A stretch of DNA of 64,000 nucleotides from CALOCY01 sp942491975 (GCA_942491975.1 CALOCY010000004.1:1798001-1862000); one strand, 5' to 3'. Positions 52,057 through 61,481 are shown, counted from the first letter of the stretch. Made by a program: numbers and translations. Notes: generated from the sequence alone by a model not told the origin.

Positions 52057-54927
52057 ATGAAATACGAGTTTATCATTGGACTTACCGAGCACCGGGTGTT
52101 GGGATACATACTGACACCATACCTTATTTGCCCATCCCCCGATGGCCCTTTTTACAAGGTAACACGTCATGTCATTCAACAAGACCTTAATAATGCTGAG
52201 TTTTCTTTTTCTGAAGAACAAAAAGAGCTGGTGAGGCTGATTGAGAATTATTCTGATGAGAGGCTGAATAAGAAGTTTTCGCCCCGGAAGAGTTTCCACG
52301 ATTTTTTTAATGATATTGATACCGGGCTTTTCACCACTAAAGTGATCCCCTATGTTGAACAGCAGATATCTGCCTGTATCGATATTTTGCGTAAATCAGC
52401 TGTTAATGTATTTCTAAAAGAGGCCAAATACATGAATTTGTATGATGAAGACCGGTTGGAGGTACAGGAAGAGAAGGCTAAAGCTATTTTTAATTTTGAG
52501 CGTGATGCCTCGGGAATCCGCTACAATCTTTCCATCGTACATGAGAATCAGCCGTTATCATTGCTCCGGCGAAAAGTAATTATGCTGGCCAATGATCCCT
52601 GTTGTCTGGTATACCGGCAAAAGATATACACATTCGAGAAGCTGAAAGGGAAAAACCTGTACCCTTTTTTACAGAAAGAGTACCTGACCATTCCCAGAAG
52701 TGTTGAAGAGAAGTATTTCAGTACGTTTATCATCAATATTGTACGCGACCACAAGGTCAATGCAAAAGGGTTTGCCATAAAAGAACAACTTCCTGCTAAA
52801 AAAGCGGTACTTTCATTGGAAGCCCCCGATAAGAGTTACCCCATGCTTACCTTGTATTTTCACTATGGTAACAGCCGGTTCTGCCACACCAACGGACAGT
52901 TGGCTTCAGCATCGCTTGAGAAAGAGCATAAAGCATATTGTTTTTACAAGTTTGAGCGGGACAGGGCATGGGAAGATTCTGTTATCTCAACACTTCGGCA
53001 GTACGGATTAAAACCCCGGGGACAATGGTTTGTTCCTGACAACACCCATTCAACATCACCGGAAGAGGTGTTTTATGAAACCATAAACCGGCTGAACAAT
53101 CATCGTAAAGCAATTGAAAAAGCAGGAATAGCATTTTATCAGTCGTTACCGGGCAAAAAGATCTTTACCGGCATACAGCAGTTTAACCTGGAAGTTAAGA
53201 AAGCGGACGATTGGTTTGACATACACGCTGTTGTAAGTTTTGGTTCCTGTAAAGTTCCGTTTATACAGCTTAAGAGGCATATTTTGAACGGAATACGGGA
53301 GTACGAACTGCCCAACGGGGAGATTGCCATACTCCCCAGAGAGTGGTTTTCGCAATACCATGATATCCTGCCTTTTACAAAACCGGATGGCGATTCGCTT
53401 AAGTTGCATAAACACCACTACAACCTGCTAAAAGAGAGACTGCAGGATATTGATCCCGGGCAATTAAACCCATTTAACAATCTTGATAAGCTAAGTTTTA
53501 ATGACCCGGTTGCTATTCCTACTAATCTTAAGGCAACACTGCGTCCGTACCAAGACGAGGGTTTTGCATGGATGTACCAATTGCGGAGACATCAGTTTGG
53601 CGGTTGCCTGGCAGATGATATGGGTCTTGGCAAGACCTTACAGACACTTTCGCTGCTGTTAAAAATAAAGCAGGAGCAGGTCCCTAAAATCGCTTCGCTG
53701 ATTATTGTACCCACTTCGCTGATACATAACTGGAGTAATGAGTTGAGGCATTTCACCCCCGATCTTAATTTTACCCGCTACGTCGGGGTTAACCGTAAGA
53801 AGTCTGTAAATATCACCAGGTTGGTTCATAAACATGATGTTGTGCTGACAACATACGGGACTATCCGCAACGATTATGAGTTGCTTTCAAATTTCAGTTT
53901 TCATTACCTAATACTTGACGAAAGCCAGTACATAAAAAATCCGCTTTCAAAAACCTATAAAGCTGTTATTAGCCTGAAAGCCAAAAACAGACTGGTGCTT
54001 ACCGGCACCCCCATTGAGAATTCGCTTGCCGATCTTTGGTCGCAGGTTAATTTTTTGAATCCGGGATTGCTGGGAAGCCTGCATTTTTTTAAACGGCAAT
54101 TTATTACCCCCATCGAAAAAAAGGGCGATGAGCAACAGGAGCAAAAACTCCAGACCATTATTCACCCGTTTATTTTACGGCGTACAAAAGAGGAGGTGGC
54201 CAACGACCTGCCCCCTGTTACCGAGCAGACCCGCTTTTGTACGATGACCGAAGAGCAGGAGTCTGTTTATGAGGAAGAGAAGTCTGTCATCCGAAACACG
54301 ATCCTCCGGAATATTGAAAGCTTTGGAATAGAGAAGTCTGCATTTGTAGTGTTGCAGGGGCTTACCCGGCTGCGGCAACTGGCCAACCACCCGGCATTGC
54401 TTACACCGGAAACACCGGCTTCTTCGGGCAAATTCAATGAGATTATCCGCTGTATGGGCAATTTGATGGCTGAAAACCACAAAGTATTGGTTTTTTCTTC
54501 GTTTGTAAAGCATTTGAACCTGTTGGGCAATGCTTTCCGGGAAAAAGGGTGGAAGTATACCCTGTTAACCGGCCAGACCCGTGACCGCGAAGAGGTGATC
54601 AATACGTTTCAGCACAACGATGATACGCGCATATTCCTGATTTCACTAAAGGCGGGAGGGGTAGGTCTCAACCTCACTTCGGCCGATTATGTATTTATTA
54701 TTGACCCCTGGTGGAACCCTGCTGCCGAGAGCCAGGCCATAAACCGTGCGCACCGCATTGGTCAGGATAAGAAAGTGTTTGTGTACCGGTTTATATCACA
54801 ACATACCATCGAAGAGAAGATTCAATTGCTGAAAGAGAAAAAATCGGTGCTGGCACAGAAGTTTATTAACCTGAACAATCCGTTTAAGGAGATTGATAAG
54901 AGCGATGTGATTGAGCTGTTTAAGTGA
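52057..54927 (+). CDS. SNF2-family helicase/ATPase
   Basis: This 956-residue DNA translocase has the full SNF2 core from about residue 480: motif I LADDMGLGKTLQTLSLLL (near 515), II ILDESQYIKNP (near 620), III VLTGTPIENSLADLWSQ, and in the second half VFSSFVKHL, LISLKAGGVGLNLTSADYV and the motif VI AESQAINRAHRIGQDKKV. The N-terminal about 450 residues are poorly conserved and may carry a SWIM-less substrate or DNA-binding region. Bacterial SNF2 proteins of this type are linked to transcription recycling (RapA) or phage defence, but no such partner is near. It has its own intergenic region, with a terminator downstream. Confidence 0.92.
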   Translation: MKYEFIIGLTEHRVLGYILTPYLICPSPDGPFYKVTRHVIQQDLNNAEFSFSEEQKELVRLIENYSDERLNKKFSPRKSFHDFFNDIDTGLFTTKVIPYVEQQISACIDILRKSAVNVFLKEAKYMNLYDEDRLEVQEEKAKAIFNFERDASGIRYNLSIVHENQPLSLLRRKVIMLANDPCCLVYRQKIYTFEKLKGKNLYPFLQKEYLTIPRSVEEKYFSTFIINIVRDHKVNAKGFAIKEQLPAKKAVLSLEAPDKSYPMLTLYFHYGNSRFCHTNGQLASASLEKEHKAYCFYKFERDRAWEDSVISTLRQYGLKPRGQWFVPDNTHSTSPEEVFYETINRLNNHRKAIEKAGIAFYQSLPGKKIFTGIQQFNLEVKKADDWFDIHAVVSFGSCKVPFIQLKRHILNGIREYELPNGEIAILPREWFSQYHDILPFTKPDGDSLKLHKHHYNLLKERLQDIDPGQLNPFNNLDKLSFNDPVAIPTNLKATLRPYQDEGFAWMYQLRRHQFGGCLADDMGLGKTLQTLSLLLKIKQEQVPKIASLIIVPTSLIHNWSNELRHFTPDLNFTRYVGVNRKKSVNITRLVHKHDVVLTTYGTIRNDYELLSNFSFHYLILDESQYIKNPLSKTYKAVISLKAKNRLVLTGTPIENSLADLWSQVNFLNPGLLGSLHFFKRQFITPIEKKGDEQQEQKLQTIIHPFILRRTKEEVANDLPPVTEQTRFCTMTEEQESVYEEEKSVIRNTILRNIESFGIEKSAFVVLQGLTRLRQLANHPALLTPETPASSGKFNEIIRCMGNLMAENHKVLVFSSFVKHLNLLGNAFREKGWKYTLLTGQTRDREEVINTFQHNDDTRIFLISLKAGGVGLNLTSADYVFIIDPWWNPAAESQAINRAHRIGQDKKVFVYRFISQHTIEEKIQLLKEKKSVLAQKFINLNNPFKEIDKSDVIELFK

Positions 54928-54960
54928 ATTCAGCTATAAATAATATTGAATACAGCATAA

Positions 54961-54986
54961 AAAAAGCCATCCCAAGATGGCTTTTT
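54961..54986. terminator. Bidirectional terminator between SNF2 and DUF1015 genes
   Basis: A perfect 11-bp stem AAAAAGCCATC/GATGGCTTTTT with a CCAA loop lies between the convergent genes. T-runs exist on both strands. Confidence 0.85.
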
Positions 54987-55003
54987 CATTTATTGTGTGT
55001 TAT

Positions 55004-56257
55004 CTAGTCCAATTTATGAATCACCAATCCTGACCTGAGTTTGGGTTCAAACCATGTGGTTTTGGGTGGCATGATATTTCCGGTATCAGCAATGTCAATC
55101 AGTTGTTTCATGGATACGGGATAGAGTGCAAAAGCAACTTCCATACTACCGTTGTCCACACGTTTTTTCAATTCGCCCAATCCACGTATCCCCCCCACAA
55201 AGTCGATACGTTTTGAACGGCGCAGGTCTTCGATACCCAAATGTTTTTCCAGTATCTGGTTGGAAAGAATAGTTACGTCAAGTACACCAATCGGGTCGTT
55301 GTCATCATACGTACCTTCTTTGGCATTCAGGCGGTACCATTTGCCTTCGAGGTACATGCTAAATTCGTGCAGTTTGGCCGGCCTGTAAATATCTTCACCC
55401 ATGCACTCCACTTCAAACGATTCACCCAGTTTTTCGATCAATTCCTCCGGTGACAACCCGTTCAGGTCTTTTACCACACGGTTGTAGTCGATAATTTTAA
55501 GCTGGTTGTCGGGGAAGTGGACTGCCATAAAGTAGTTGTATGATTCTTCACCCGTATGGTTTGAATTTTGTGCTTTGCGTTCTTCTCCAATACGTGCGGC
55601 AGCAGCTGTACGGTGGTGTCCGTCGGCCACATACGTATAAGGTACTTTGGTTGCAAAAAGCTGTTCCAGCTGCTTGTTTGTGGCAGCATCGTTAACGGGC
55701 CAGAATGCATGCCCGAAACCATCTTCATCAGCCACAAAATTGTATTCAGGTTCCTGATTTTTTACTACACTTTCAACAATCGCATCAATCTCGGGTACCG
55801 CTTTGTACGAAAAGAATACCGGCTCGATATTGGCATTCAGGTAACGTGTTAATACCATACGGTCTTCCTCTTTGTCGGGACGGGTAAGTTCATGTTTTTT
55901 GATGATCCCGTTATGGTAATCTTCACAACCCGCAGCACCTACAATACCGTATTGTGTGCGTCCATCCATAGTCTGCGCATAGATGTAGAATTTCGCTTCA
56001 TCATCTTGTACCAACCAGCCCTCTTCCTGTGATTTTTTGAAGTTTTCAACCGCTTTGTTGTACACAGTGTCCGAATGAACATCTGTTCCTTCGGGACAGT
56101 CAATTTCGGCACGTGTGATGTGCAACAACGAACAGTCTTTGCCTTCGGCCATTTTGGCTGCCTCAATACTGTTCATTACATCATAAGGAAGGCTTGATAA
56201 CTCTTTGGATATGTTTTGGGGCGGACGTAACCCCTTAAATGGTTTTATTATTGCCAT
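55004..56257 (-). CDS. DUF1015 family protein
   Basis: This 417-residue protein is a DUF1015 member. The start MAIIKPFKGLRPPQNISKEL, SLPYDVMNSIEAAKMA, IKKHELTRPDKEEDR and the YVADGHHRTAAAARIG motif with Asp-Gly-His-His are family signatures; the last resembles the ATP/substrate site of ParB/SerK-like serine kinases. It lies downstream of serA and serC in the same direction, so a role linked to serine (for example a serine kinase related activity) has been suggested for such genes, but nothing in this sequence proves it. Confidence 0.88.
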   Translation of the reverse strand: MAIIKPFKGLRPPQNISKELSSLPYDVMNSIEAAKMAEGKDCSLLHITRAEIDCPEGTDVHSDTVYNKAVENFKKSQEEGWLVQDDEAKFYIYAQTMDGRTQYGIVGAAGCEDYHNGIIKKHELTRPDKEEDRMVLTRYLNANIEPVFFSYKAVPEIDAIVESVVKNQEPEYNFVADEDGFGHAFWPVNDAATNKQLEQLFATKVPYTYVADGHHRTAAAARIGEERKAQNSNHTGEESYNYFMAVHFPDNQLKIIDYNRVVKDLNGLSPEELIEKLGESFEVECMGEDIYRPAKLHEFSMYLEGKWYRLNAKEGTYDDNDPIGVLDVTILSNQILEKHLGIEDLRRSKRIDFVGGIRGLGELKKRVDNGSMEVAFALYPVSMKQLIDIADTGNIMPPKTTWFEPKLRSGLVIHKLD

Positions 56258-56394
56258 TTTTTTAAGATTTATAGATTATTAGATTAGATATTAGATTTTA
56301 GACATTAGATATTAGAAAATCAAGTAGTTGATTGTTATCAATTTAAGCACTTCATTTTCAGTCTAAAATCTAAATACTAATATCTATGTACTAT
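56258..56394 (-). repeat. TTAGA-rich imperfect inverted repeat between serA and the DUF1015 gene
   Basis: AGATATTAGATTTTAGAC (56286-56303) pairs with GTCTAAAATC...ACTAATATCT (56361-56385; a 7-base insertion in the right arm). Related TTAGA-rich stretches occur at about 561-584, 31811-31845, 31881-31915 and 60558-60597. Confidence 0.55.
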
Positions 56395-57315
56395 TTAATT
56401 TACTTTAAATGTTGTGTCCCCATTCTCAAGAAATGCCACAATCTGTTTGGCCGCTGCAACCCCGGCATTTATGTTTGCTTCAGCGGTTTGCGCACCCATC
56501 TTTTTGGGCGTAAAGAAGTAGCGGCCTTCGTATTTCGCCTCAAAAGCTTCTTTACAGTCGGGGGCAATATCCGAAAGGTACCTGAAATCGCCACGGGCTT
56601 CCATCAGCTTCAACAAACCTTCTTCATCAATCACCTCTTTACGGGCCGTATTTACCAGTACACCACCTTCGGGCATCCGGTTCAGCAAATCGAAGTTGAT
56701 GGAGCCTTTTGTTTTATCATTAGCAGGAATATTTAGCGATACATAATCACATGTTGCATACAGCTTTTCAGCTGAGTCCAATGCAATTACCCCTTCGGCT
56801 TCAAGCACGGTATTTTCCACAAACGGGTCGAATGCATACACTTCCATACCAAAGCCTTTGGCAATGCGTGCTACATTACGACCTACGTTACCATAGGCAT
56901 GAATACCCAGTTTTTTACCTTTCAGTTCCGTTCCCGGTTTCCCGTTGTAGTGCCCGCGTGCCTGAAATACCATCATTCCCAGTGCCAGTTCGGCCACAGC
57001 GTTGGAGTTTTGTCCGGGGGTATTCATCACCACCACATCATGTGTTGTTGCAGCAGCCAGGTCTACATTGTCGTATCCGGCACCTGCGCGCACAACAATT
57101 TTCAGTTGCGTTGCATGATCCATCACTTCCCCGTCAATTTTGTCTGAACGGATAATTACAGCATCCACATCAGCAACAGCTTCGAATAGTTGATTTTTTT
57201 CGGTATATTTTTCAAGCAATACAAATTCATAACCGGCAGCATCTGCCACTTCTTTAATCTGTGAAATAGCAGCCGGGGCAAATGGTTTTTCGGTAGCAAC
57301 TAATATCTTTTTCAT
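56395..57315 (-). CDS. serA: D-3-phosphoglycerate dehydrogenase, type IIIK-like
   Basis: SerA oxidises 3-phosphoglycerate to 3-phosphohydroxypyruvate, the first step of serine synthesis. The 306-residue protein is the short form without an ACT regulatory domain. It has GAGYDNVDLAAA, the NAD motif GIHAYGNVGRNVARI and Arg225 in VNTARKEV. The catalytic position that is normally His in TPHxG reads Lys271 in FFTPKKMGAQTAEAN, the mark of the type IIIK enzymes known from Bacteroides and Entamoeba. It is 357 bp downstream of serC and followed by DUF1015. Confidence 0.94.
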   Translation of the reverse strand: MKKILVATEKPFAPAAISQIKEVADAAGYEFVLLEKYTEKNQLFEAVADVDAVIIRSDKIDGEVMDHATQLKIVVRAGAGYDNVDLAAATTHDVVVMNTPGQNSNAVAELALGMMVFQARGHYNGKPGTELKGKKLGIHAYGNVGRNVARIAKGFGMEVYAFDPFVENTVLEAEGVIALDSAEKLYATCDYVSLNIPANDKTKGSINFDLLNRMPEGGVLVNTARKEVIDEEGLLKLMEARGDFRYLSDIAPDCKEAFEAKYEGRYFFTPKKMGAQTAEANINAGVAAAKQIVAFLENGDTTFKVN

Positions 57316-57672
57316 CTGTTTATATTTTTAATTAACTGATCCTCTGTTGGATCAAAATCCTTTTTATCATAATTAGCTTGTCGCCCAATGGAACTTACCA
57401 TGATAAAATAATCATGTCCGTGTGTGTTAAAAATCATGATTATTTTATCATGGACGTTTCATATGCTATGATTTAGACTCAAGTATCAAGACACAGGTAT
57501 CACGGCAAACATGGATTGCCTTTACAGCTATGTCTAAATTACATGGTCATTATTGTTTTATGTGTTTAACAAGTTAGAGGACAGAAGTTGAACGTTTATA
57601 AAGTTTTATTCTGTTAATTCCGGTTAACTTCCATATCATTCCGAATTCTGTTATTTTCTTCTTCTATTCTGT
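57316..57672. other. Long gap between serC and serA with a 19-bp inverted repeat
   Basis: About 360 bp without a gene. A perfect 19-bp inverted repeat is at 57398-57416 and 57435-57453 (18-nt loop). A small GATCC-TCTGTT-GGATC hairpin lies at 57341-57356 just before serA. No TAnnTTTG for serA was found on the minus strand. Confidence 0.6.
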
Positions 57673-58743
57673 TTAACTTTTTGCTTCAAACGCTTTCATC
57701 GCATCTACCAGTACCTGCACACTTTCAATTGGCATGGCATTGTAAAGCGAAGCACGGAAGCCCCCTACCGAACGGTGGCCTTTGATACCTACAATATTTT
57801 TAGCCAATGCAAATTCAAAGAACTCTTTTTCGAGTGCTGCGTACTCCCCATTCATTACAAAGCATACATTCATGCGCGAGCGGTCTTCATGATCGGCAAC
57901 CGTAGGCATAAAGAGTTTGTTGCGTTCAATTTCACCATACAGCAGGTCTGCTTTTTCAATATTTTTCTTCTCCATAGCAACCAGCCCGCCGTTTTGTTTC
58001 AGCCACCTCAATGTTTGCAATGCAGCAAAAACAGGCAGGCACGGAGGGGTGTTAAACATCGACTCTTTACTGATGTGTGTACGGTAGTCAACCATTGTAG
58101 GCATGGGACGGTCGATCTTACCCAACGCATCTTCACGGACAATCACAAATGTAGCCCCTGCAGGAGCAAGATTTTTCTGTGCACCTCCGTAAATAAGGTC
58201 GTATTTGGATACATCTACCGGACGGCTGAAAATATCAGACGACATATCGGCAACCAGACGTACATTCAGGTCAGGATCTTTCAATATCTCGGTACCATAA
58301 ATGGTGTTGTTAGTGGTAAAATGAAAGTAGTCTGCGTCGGCAGGTACATCATATCCTTTAGGGATGTAATTGTAGTTTGAATCTTTAGAAGAAGCCACCA
58401 CATCTATCTCACCAAACAGTTTTGCTTCTTTGATTGATTTTGATGCCCATACACCTGTATCAAGATAAGCAGCCTTGTTTTTTAACAGGTTGTAAGGGAT
58501 GGTAAAAAATTGTGTGCTTGCACCCCCTCCAAGAAAAAGTACATGGTAGCCCTGAGGGATATCCAACAGCTCTTTTACCAATGCACAAGCCTCATCCATT
58601 ACCGCCACAAACTCCTTACTACGATGAGATACTTCCATTACAGACAAACCGGTACCGGCAAAATTCAATACAGCTTCGGCTGTATTTTTAATGGTGTATT
58701 CAGGCAGGATTGACGGCCCTGCATAAAAGTTATGCTTCTTCAT
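57673..58743 (-). CDS. serC: Phosphoserine aminotransferase
   Basis: SerC makes 3-phosphoserine from 3-phosphohydroxypyruvate and glutamate with PLP. The 356-residue product has the family start KKHNFYAGPSILPEYTIKN, LGGGASTQFFTIPYNLL, ADMSSDIFSRPVDVSKYDLI and the PLP lysine Lys190 in GGAQKNLAPAG. GHRSVGGFRASLYNAMPIE is near the C-terminus. It starts MKKHNF and has a TAATTTTG element 54 bp upstream. Confidence 0.96.
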   Translation of the reverse strand: MKKHNFYAGPSILPEYTIKNTAEAVLNFAGTGLSVMEVSHRSKEFVAVMDEACALVKELLDIPQGYHVLFLGGGASTQFFTIPYNLLKNKAAYLDTGVWASKSIKEAKLFGEIDVVASSKDSNYNYIPKGYDVPADADYFHFTTNNTIYGTEILKDPDLNVRLVADMSSDIFSRPVDVSKYDLIYGGAQKNLAPAGATFVIVREDALGKIDRPMPTMVDYRTHISKESMFNTPPCLPVFAALQTLRWLKQNGGLVAMEKKNIEKADLLYGEIERNKLFMPTVADHEDRSRMNVCFVMNGEYAALEKEFFEFALAKNIVGIKGHRSVGGFRASLYNAMPIESVQVLVDAMKAFEAKS

Positions 58744-58796
58744 TTTCTACTGTTTTTTAACGATTAATACAATTTTTTCGTTTTAATAAAATCCCA

Positions 58797-58804
58797 CAAA
58801 ATTA
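58797..58804 (-). promoter_or_regulatory. Putative -7 promoter element for serC
   Basis: The minus strand reads TAATTTTG, matching TAnnTTTG, 53 bp before the serC start codon. Confidence 0.5.
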
Positions 58805-59412
58805 ACTTAATGGATGATAAGTTTTAGCTGTAAAATGTCAGACATGTTGTAAAACAATAATTACACAGCTACCCCTGTCTGCACTTAACCTGATCACACG
58901 TCAATCAGCTGATTGTTAAATGCTAAAAAACTGATTTTAAATATACTATATTTTTCACACTTTTACGAACAACAAAACACCGTCCGTTTTCCCAAAAGAA
59001 CAACGAGGCCCTATCACTGTTTCAGTGCCGCAATCCGCAATAATCATCAGGACAGTAATTTGTTTTCAGAAATCACCGATCCCCCATCCCGATAATTGTC
59101 GTGGATCATGGGAATGAGAAGAGAAAGCAGGATTCCGGGAAACTTAAAATCAATTCAGGTTAAAACCACTGTAAATTTATCCTGCTATTTTACCCTTACA
59201 TGTGTATCTATTACAAAAATGCACCCCAAAATTGTAAATCAAGGCACTATAAATCACTGAATATCAGGAATTAATACAACATGTACCCATAACTTGCTTA
59301 TAATGAGCTTATTTAAGCACTTTTATTTACAAAAGCGAGGGGTAAAAATATAATTTCCGGCCTTTGGTCTGATACCCGCAGAAGCAGGTAGGCAGAATGG
59401 CACCCACAAAAA

Positions 59413-59435
59413 ATCCTTCCCCAAAAAGGAAGGAT
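59413..59435 (-). terminator. Rho-independent terminator of gcvT
   Basis: An 8-bp stem ATCCTTCC/GGAAGGAT with a CCAAAAA loop, followed on the minus strand by a T-run, lies 36 bp after the gcvT stop. Confidence 0.8.
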
Positions 59436-59470
59436 CTTAATTGTATTGCCTTTATCTTTTAATCCGGGAC

Positions 59471-60553
59471 CTAAATAAACGGCAATTTTACGACCTCGGC
59501 TTTGATCTGTTTATTTCGTACCCGGATATAGATTTCTGTACCGAATTTAGTGTAGCCTTTATTCAAATATCCCATGCCAATGCCTTTATTCAGTACCGGC
59601 GACTGGCTTCCTGAAGTTACTTTACCAATCACATCACCTTCGGCATTTACAATTTCGTAATCGTTACGGGGAATACCACGCTCAACCATTACAAATCCGC
59701 GCAAACGGCGTGTAACACCCTCTTCTTTATGTTTCAGGAGCACATCTTTATCAATAAAATCTTTCTCGTCAGTAAATTTGGTGATCCATCCCAGCCCGGC
59801 TTCAATGGGCGAGGTGGTATCATCAATATCATTTCCATACAGGCAATAGCCCATTTCCAGGCGTAATGTATCGCGTGCCCCCAGGCCAATGGGTTTGATC
59901 CCTTCGGCTTTTCCGGCTTCAAATACGGCATTCCAAATGGTTTCGGCATGCTCATTGTAAAAATAGAGTTCAAAACCACCTGCCCCGGTGTAGCCTGTTG
60001 CAGAAATAATTACATCATCAATCCCGGCAAATTTACCCACTTTAAACGAATAAAATTCTATTTCCGAAAGGTTTACATCGGTCAGTTTTTGCATTATGCC
60101 AGTAGCTTTAGGTCCCTGAACAGCCAACTGGCTGATATTATCCGATGCATTCTCCAGTTCAGCCCCTTCCATCTTATTTTTAACCAGCCAGTTCCAATCC
60201 TTCTCGATATTGGAAGCATTCACTACCAGCATATATTTATTTTCCTCGTAATAGTATACAATCAAATCATCAACAATACCGCCTTTACCATTGGGAAAAC
60301 AGGAATATTGTGCTTTCCCGGGAACCAGTTTAGCAGCATCGTTTGATGTTACTTTTTGCACAAAATCAAGGGCTTTGGGGCCTTTCACCCATATCTCGCC
60401 CATGTGGGAAACATCAAACACACCTACACCGTTGCGTACGGTCATGTGCTCATCTTTGATCCCACTGTATTCAATAGGCATTTCATATCCGGCAAAAGGG
60501 ACCATTTTCCCCCCTACAACTTTGTGCAATTCATTAAAAGCGGTTTTTTTCAT
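59471..60553 (-). CDS. gcvT: Glycine cleavage system aminomethyltransferase (T-protein)
   Basis: GcvT transfers the aminomethyl carbon from the H-protein to tetrahydrofolate, releasing ammonia. The 360-residue protein has MPIEYSGIKDEHMTVRNGVG near the start, VFDVSHMGEIWVKGP, LAVQGPKATGIMQ, SATGYTGAGGFELYF (folate site) and ARDTLRLEMGYCLYGNDID. Other gcv genes are not in the window. Upstream serine synthesis genes (serC, serA) give a one-carbon context. A TACATTTG element lies 86 bp upstream, and the leader has TTAGA-type repeats. Confidence 0.96.
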   Translation of the reverse strand: MKKTAFNELHKVVGGKMVPFAGYEMPIEYSGIKDEHMTVRNGVGVFDVSHMGEIWVKGPKALDFVQKVTSNDAAKLVPGKAQYSCFPNGKGGIVDDLIVYYYEENKYMLVVNASNIEKDWNWLVKNKMEGAELENASDNISQLAVQGPKATGIMQKLTDVNLSEIEFYSFKVGKFAGIDDVIISATGYTGAGGFELYFYNEHAETIWNAVFEAGKAEGIKPIGLGARDTLRLEMGYCLYGNDIDDTTSPIEAGLGWITKFTDEKDFIDKDVLLKHKEEGVTRRLRGFVMVERGIPRNDYEIVNAEGDVIGKVTSGSQSPVLNKGIGMGYLNKGYTKFGTEIYIRVRNKQIKAEVVKLPFI

Positions 60554-60639
60554 ATTTAATAGATCATTAGATTTTTAGAAAATAGACATTAGAAAAAAAC
60601 AATATTTCCTTTTATTGTCTTAATTTTTCAAAAGCACAA

Positions 60640-60647
60640 CAAATGTA
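60640..60647 (-). promoter_or_regulatory. Putative -7 promoter element for gcvT
   Basis: The minus strand reads TACATTTG, matching TAnnTTTG, 86 bp before the gcvT start codon. I see no glycine riboswitch in the leader. Confidence 0.5.
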
Positions 60648-60790
60648 CGCATTTTTTCAGGCAGCGTTTTATGAAAAAAATCAAGTTATACCTACCTGTG
60701 CATTTTTTAAAACGTTTCGGGAATCAAAATTAAATGGTAATATTGCATCTTAGCCGATTACGGACAGCAACCAATACGGAATTTACATTT

Positions 60791-61144
60791 ATGAAAAAAA
60801 CAAAAATTACAAACCTGGAATACCTGAGGGAAATTACAGGGGAAGAGCCTTCAATTATGAAAGAGATGATTGAACTCTTTATTACTCAGATGCCTGAATT
60901 TCTGGATAACATGAAAAAACAACTCGCCGAAAAAAACTATGTTGATTTGGGAAGGGAAGCCCACAAAGCCAAATCATCGGTACTCATAGTCGGCATGGAA
61001 GAGGCAGGAAAAGCCTTAAAAAACCTTCAGATGTTAACCGAAACAGGCAAAGATGTTGAACAATACCCCAGTTATGTGAAGGTTTTTTCGGAAGTATGTG
61101 ATGCTGCTGTTGAAGAGTTGAAAGAAGAGCTAAAAAACCTCTAA
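60791..61144 (+). CDS. Histidine phosphotransfer (Hpt) domain protein
   Basis: This 117-residue protein is a stand-alone Hpt domain: helical, with the phospho-acceptor His58 in GREAHKAKSSVLIVG and a leading ITGEEPSIMKEMIELF. Hpt proteins pass phosphate between receiver domains of hybrid kinases and regulators. Its partner is not adjacent. An in-frame ATG at 60734 would add 19 residues, but MKKTKITNLEYL after an AT-rich stretch is the likelier start. Confidence 0.86.
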   Translation: MKKTKITNLEYLREITGEEPSIMKEMIELFITQMPEFLDNMKKQLAEKNYVDLGREAHKAKSSVLIVGMEEAGKALKNLQMLTETGKDVEQYPSYVKVFSEVCDAAVEELKEELKNL

Positions 61145-61172
61145 ACGAATGTAAATCAATGCACTTTCTCCA

Positions 61173-61481
61173 ATGGAATTAATGGAAATGAATGAGGCAA
61201 TAGGATGGTTGGGAAGCACCATGTTTGCCATTTGCGGACTGCCACAAGTGATTAAAACGTGGCGCACCAAAAAAGCGGGTGACCTAAGCTCTCTTTTTCT
61301 CTGGCTGTGGTTTTGGGGCGAAATTTTTACACTCATTTATATCCTGTATGGCGATATTTCTGTAAAACAATACCACTATCCGCTCTATTTTAATTACCTG
61401 GGAAACCTGGTAATGGCAGCTTACCTGCTCTATGCCAAATATATATATACTTCCAGGCATGCTGCTGTAATCGCAAAATAA
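61173..61481 (+). CDS. SemiSWEET-like PQ-loop membrane protein
   Basis: This 102-residue protein has three membrane helices (about 8-25, 40-60, 70-90) and the PQ-loop motif CGLPQVIKTWRTKKAGDLS, as in bacterial SemiSWEET sugar transporters, which work as dimers. It starts 28 bp after the Hpt gene, so they may be co-transcribed. The substrate is unknown; PQ-loop proteins can carry sugars or amino acids. ATGs at 61182 and 61188 are alternative starts. Confidence 0.85.
   Translation: MELMEMNEAIGWLGSTMFAICGLPQVIKTWRTKKAGDLSSLFLWLWFWGEIFTLIYILYGDISVKQYHYPLYFNYLGNLVMAAYLLYAKYIYTSRHAAVIAK

Larger units (their letters stand above)
58744..59470. other. Long gap between gcvT and serC
   Basis: About 730 bp without a convincing gene (a 60-codon plus-strand frame at 58913-59095 has no family signal). 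It contains the serC -7 element, a perfect 14-bp palindrome CAATCAGCTGATTG at 58902-58915, and the gcvT terminator. I see nothing else that I can name. Confidence 0.5.

Noticed and set aside
58913..59095. 60-codon plus-strand frame
   Set aside because: No recognisable motif, no promoter and no ribosome context; probably chance.
60554..60790. Glycine riboswitch before gcvT
   Set aside because: The leader is AT-rich with TTAGA repeats and shows no paired aptamer-like architecture.
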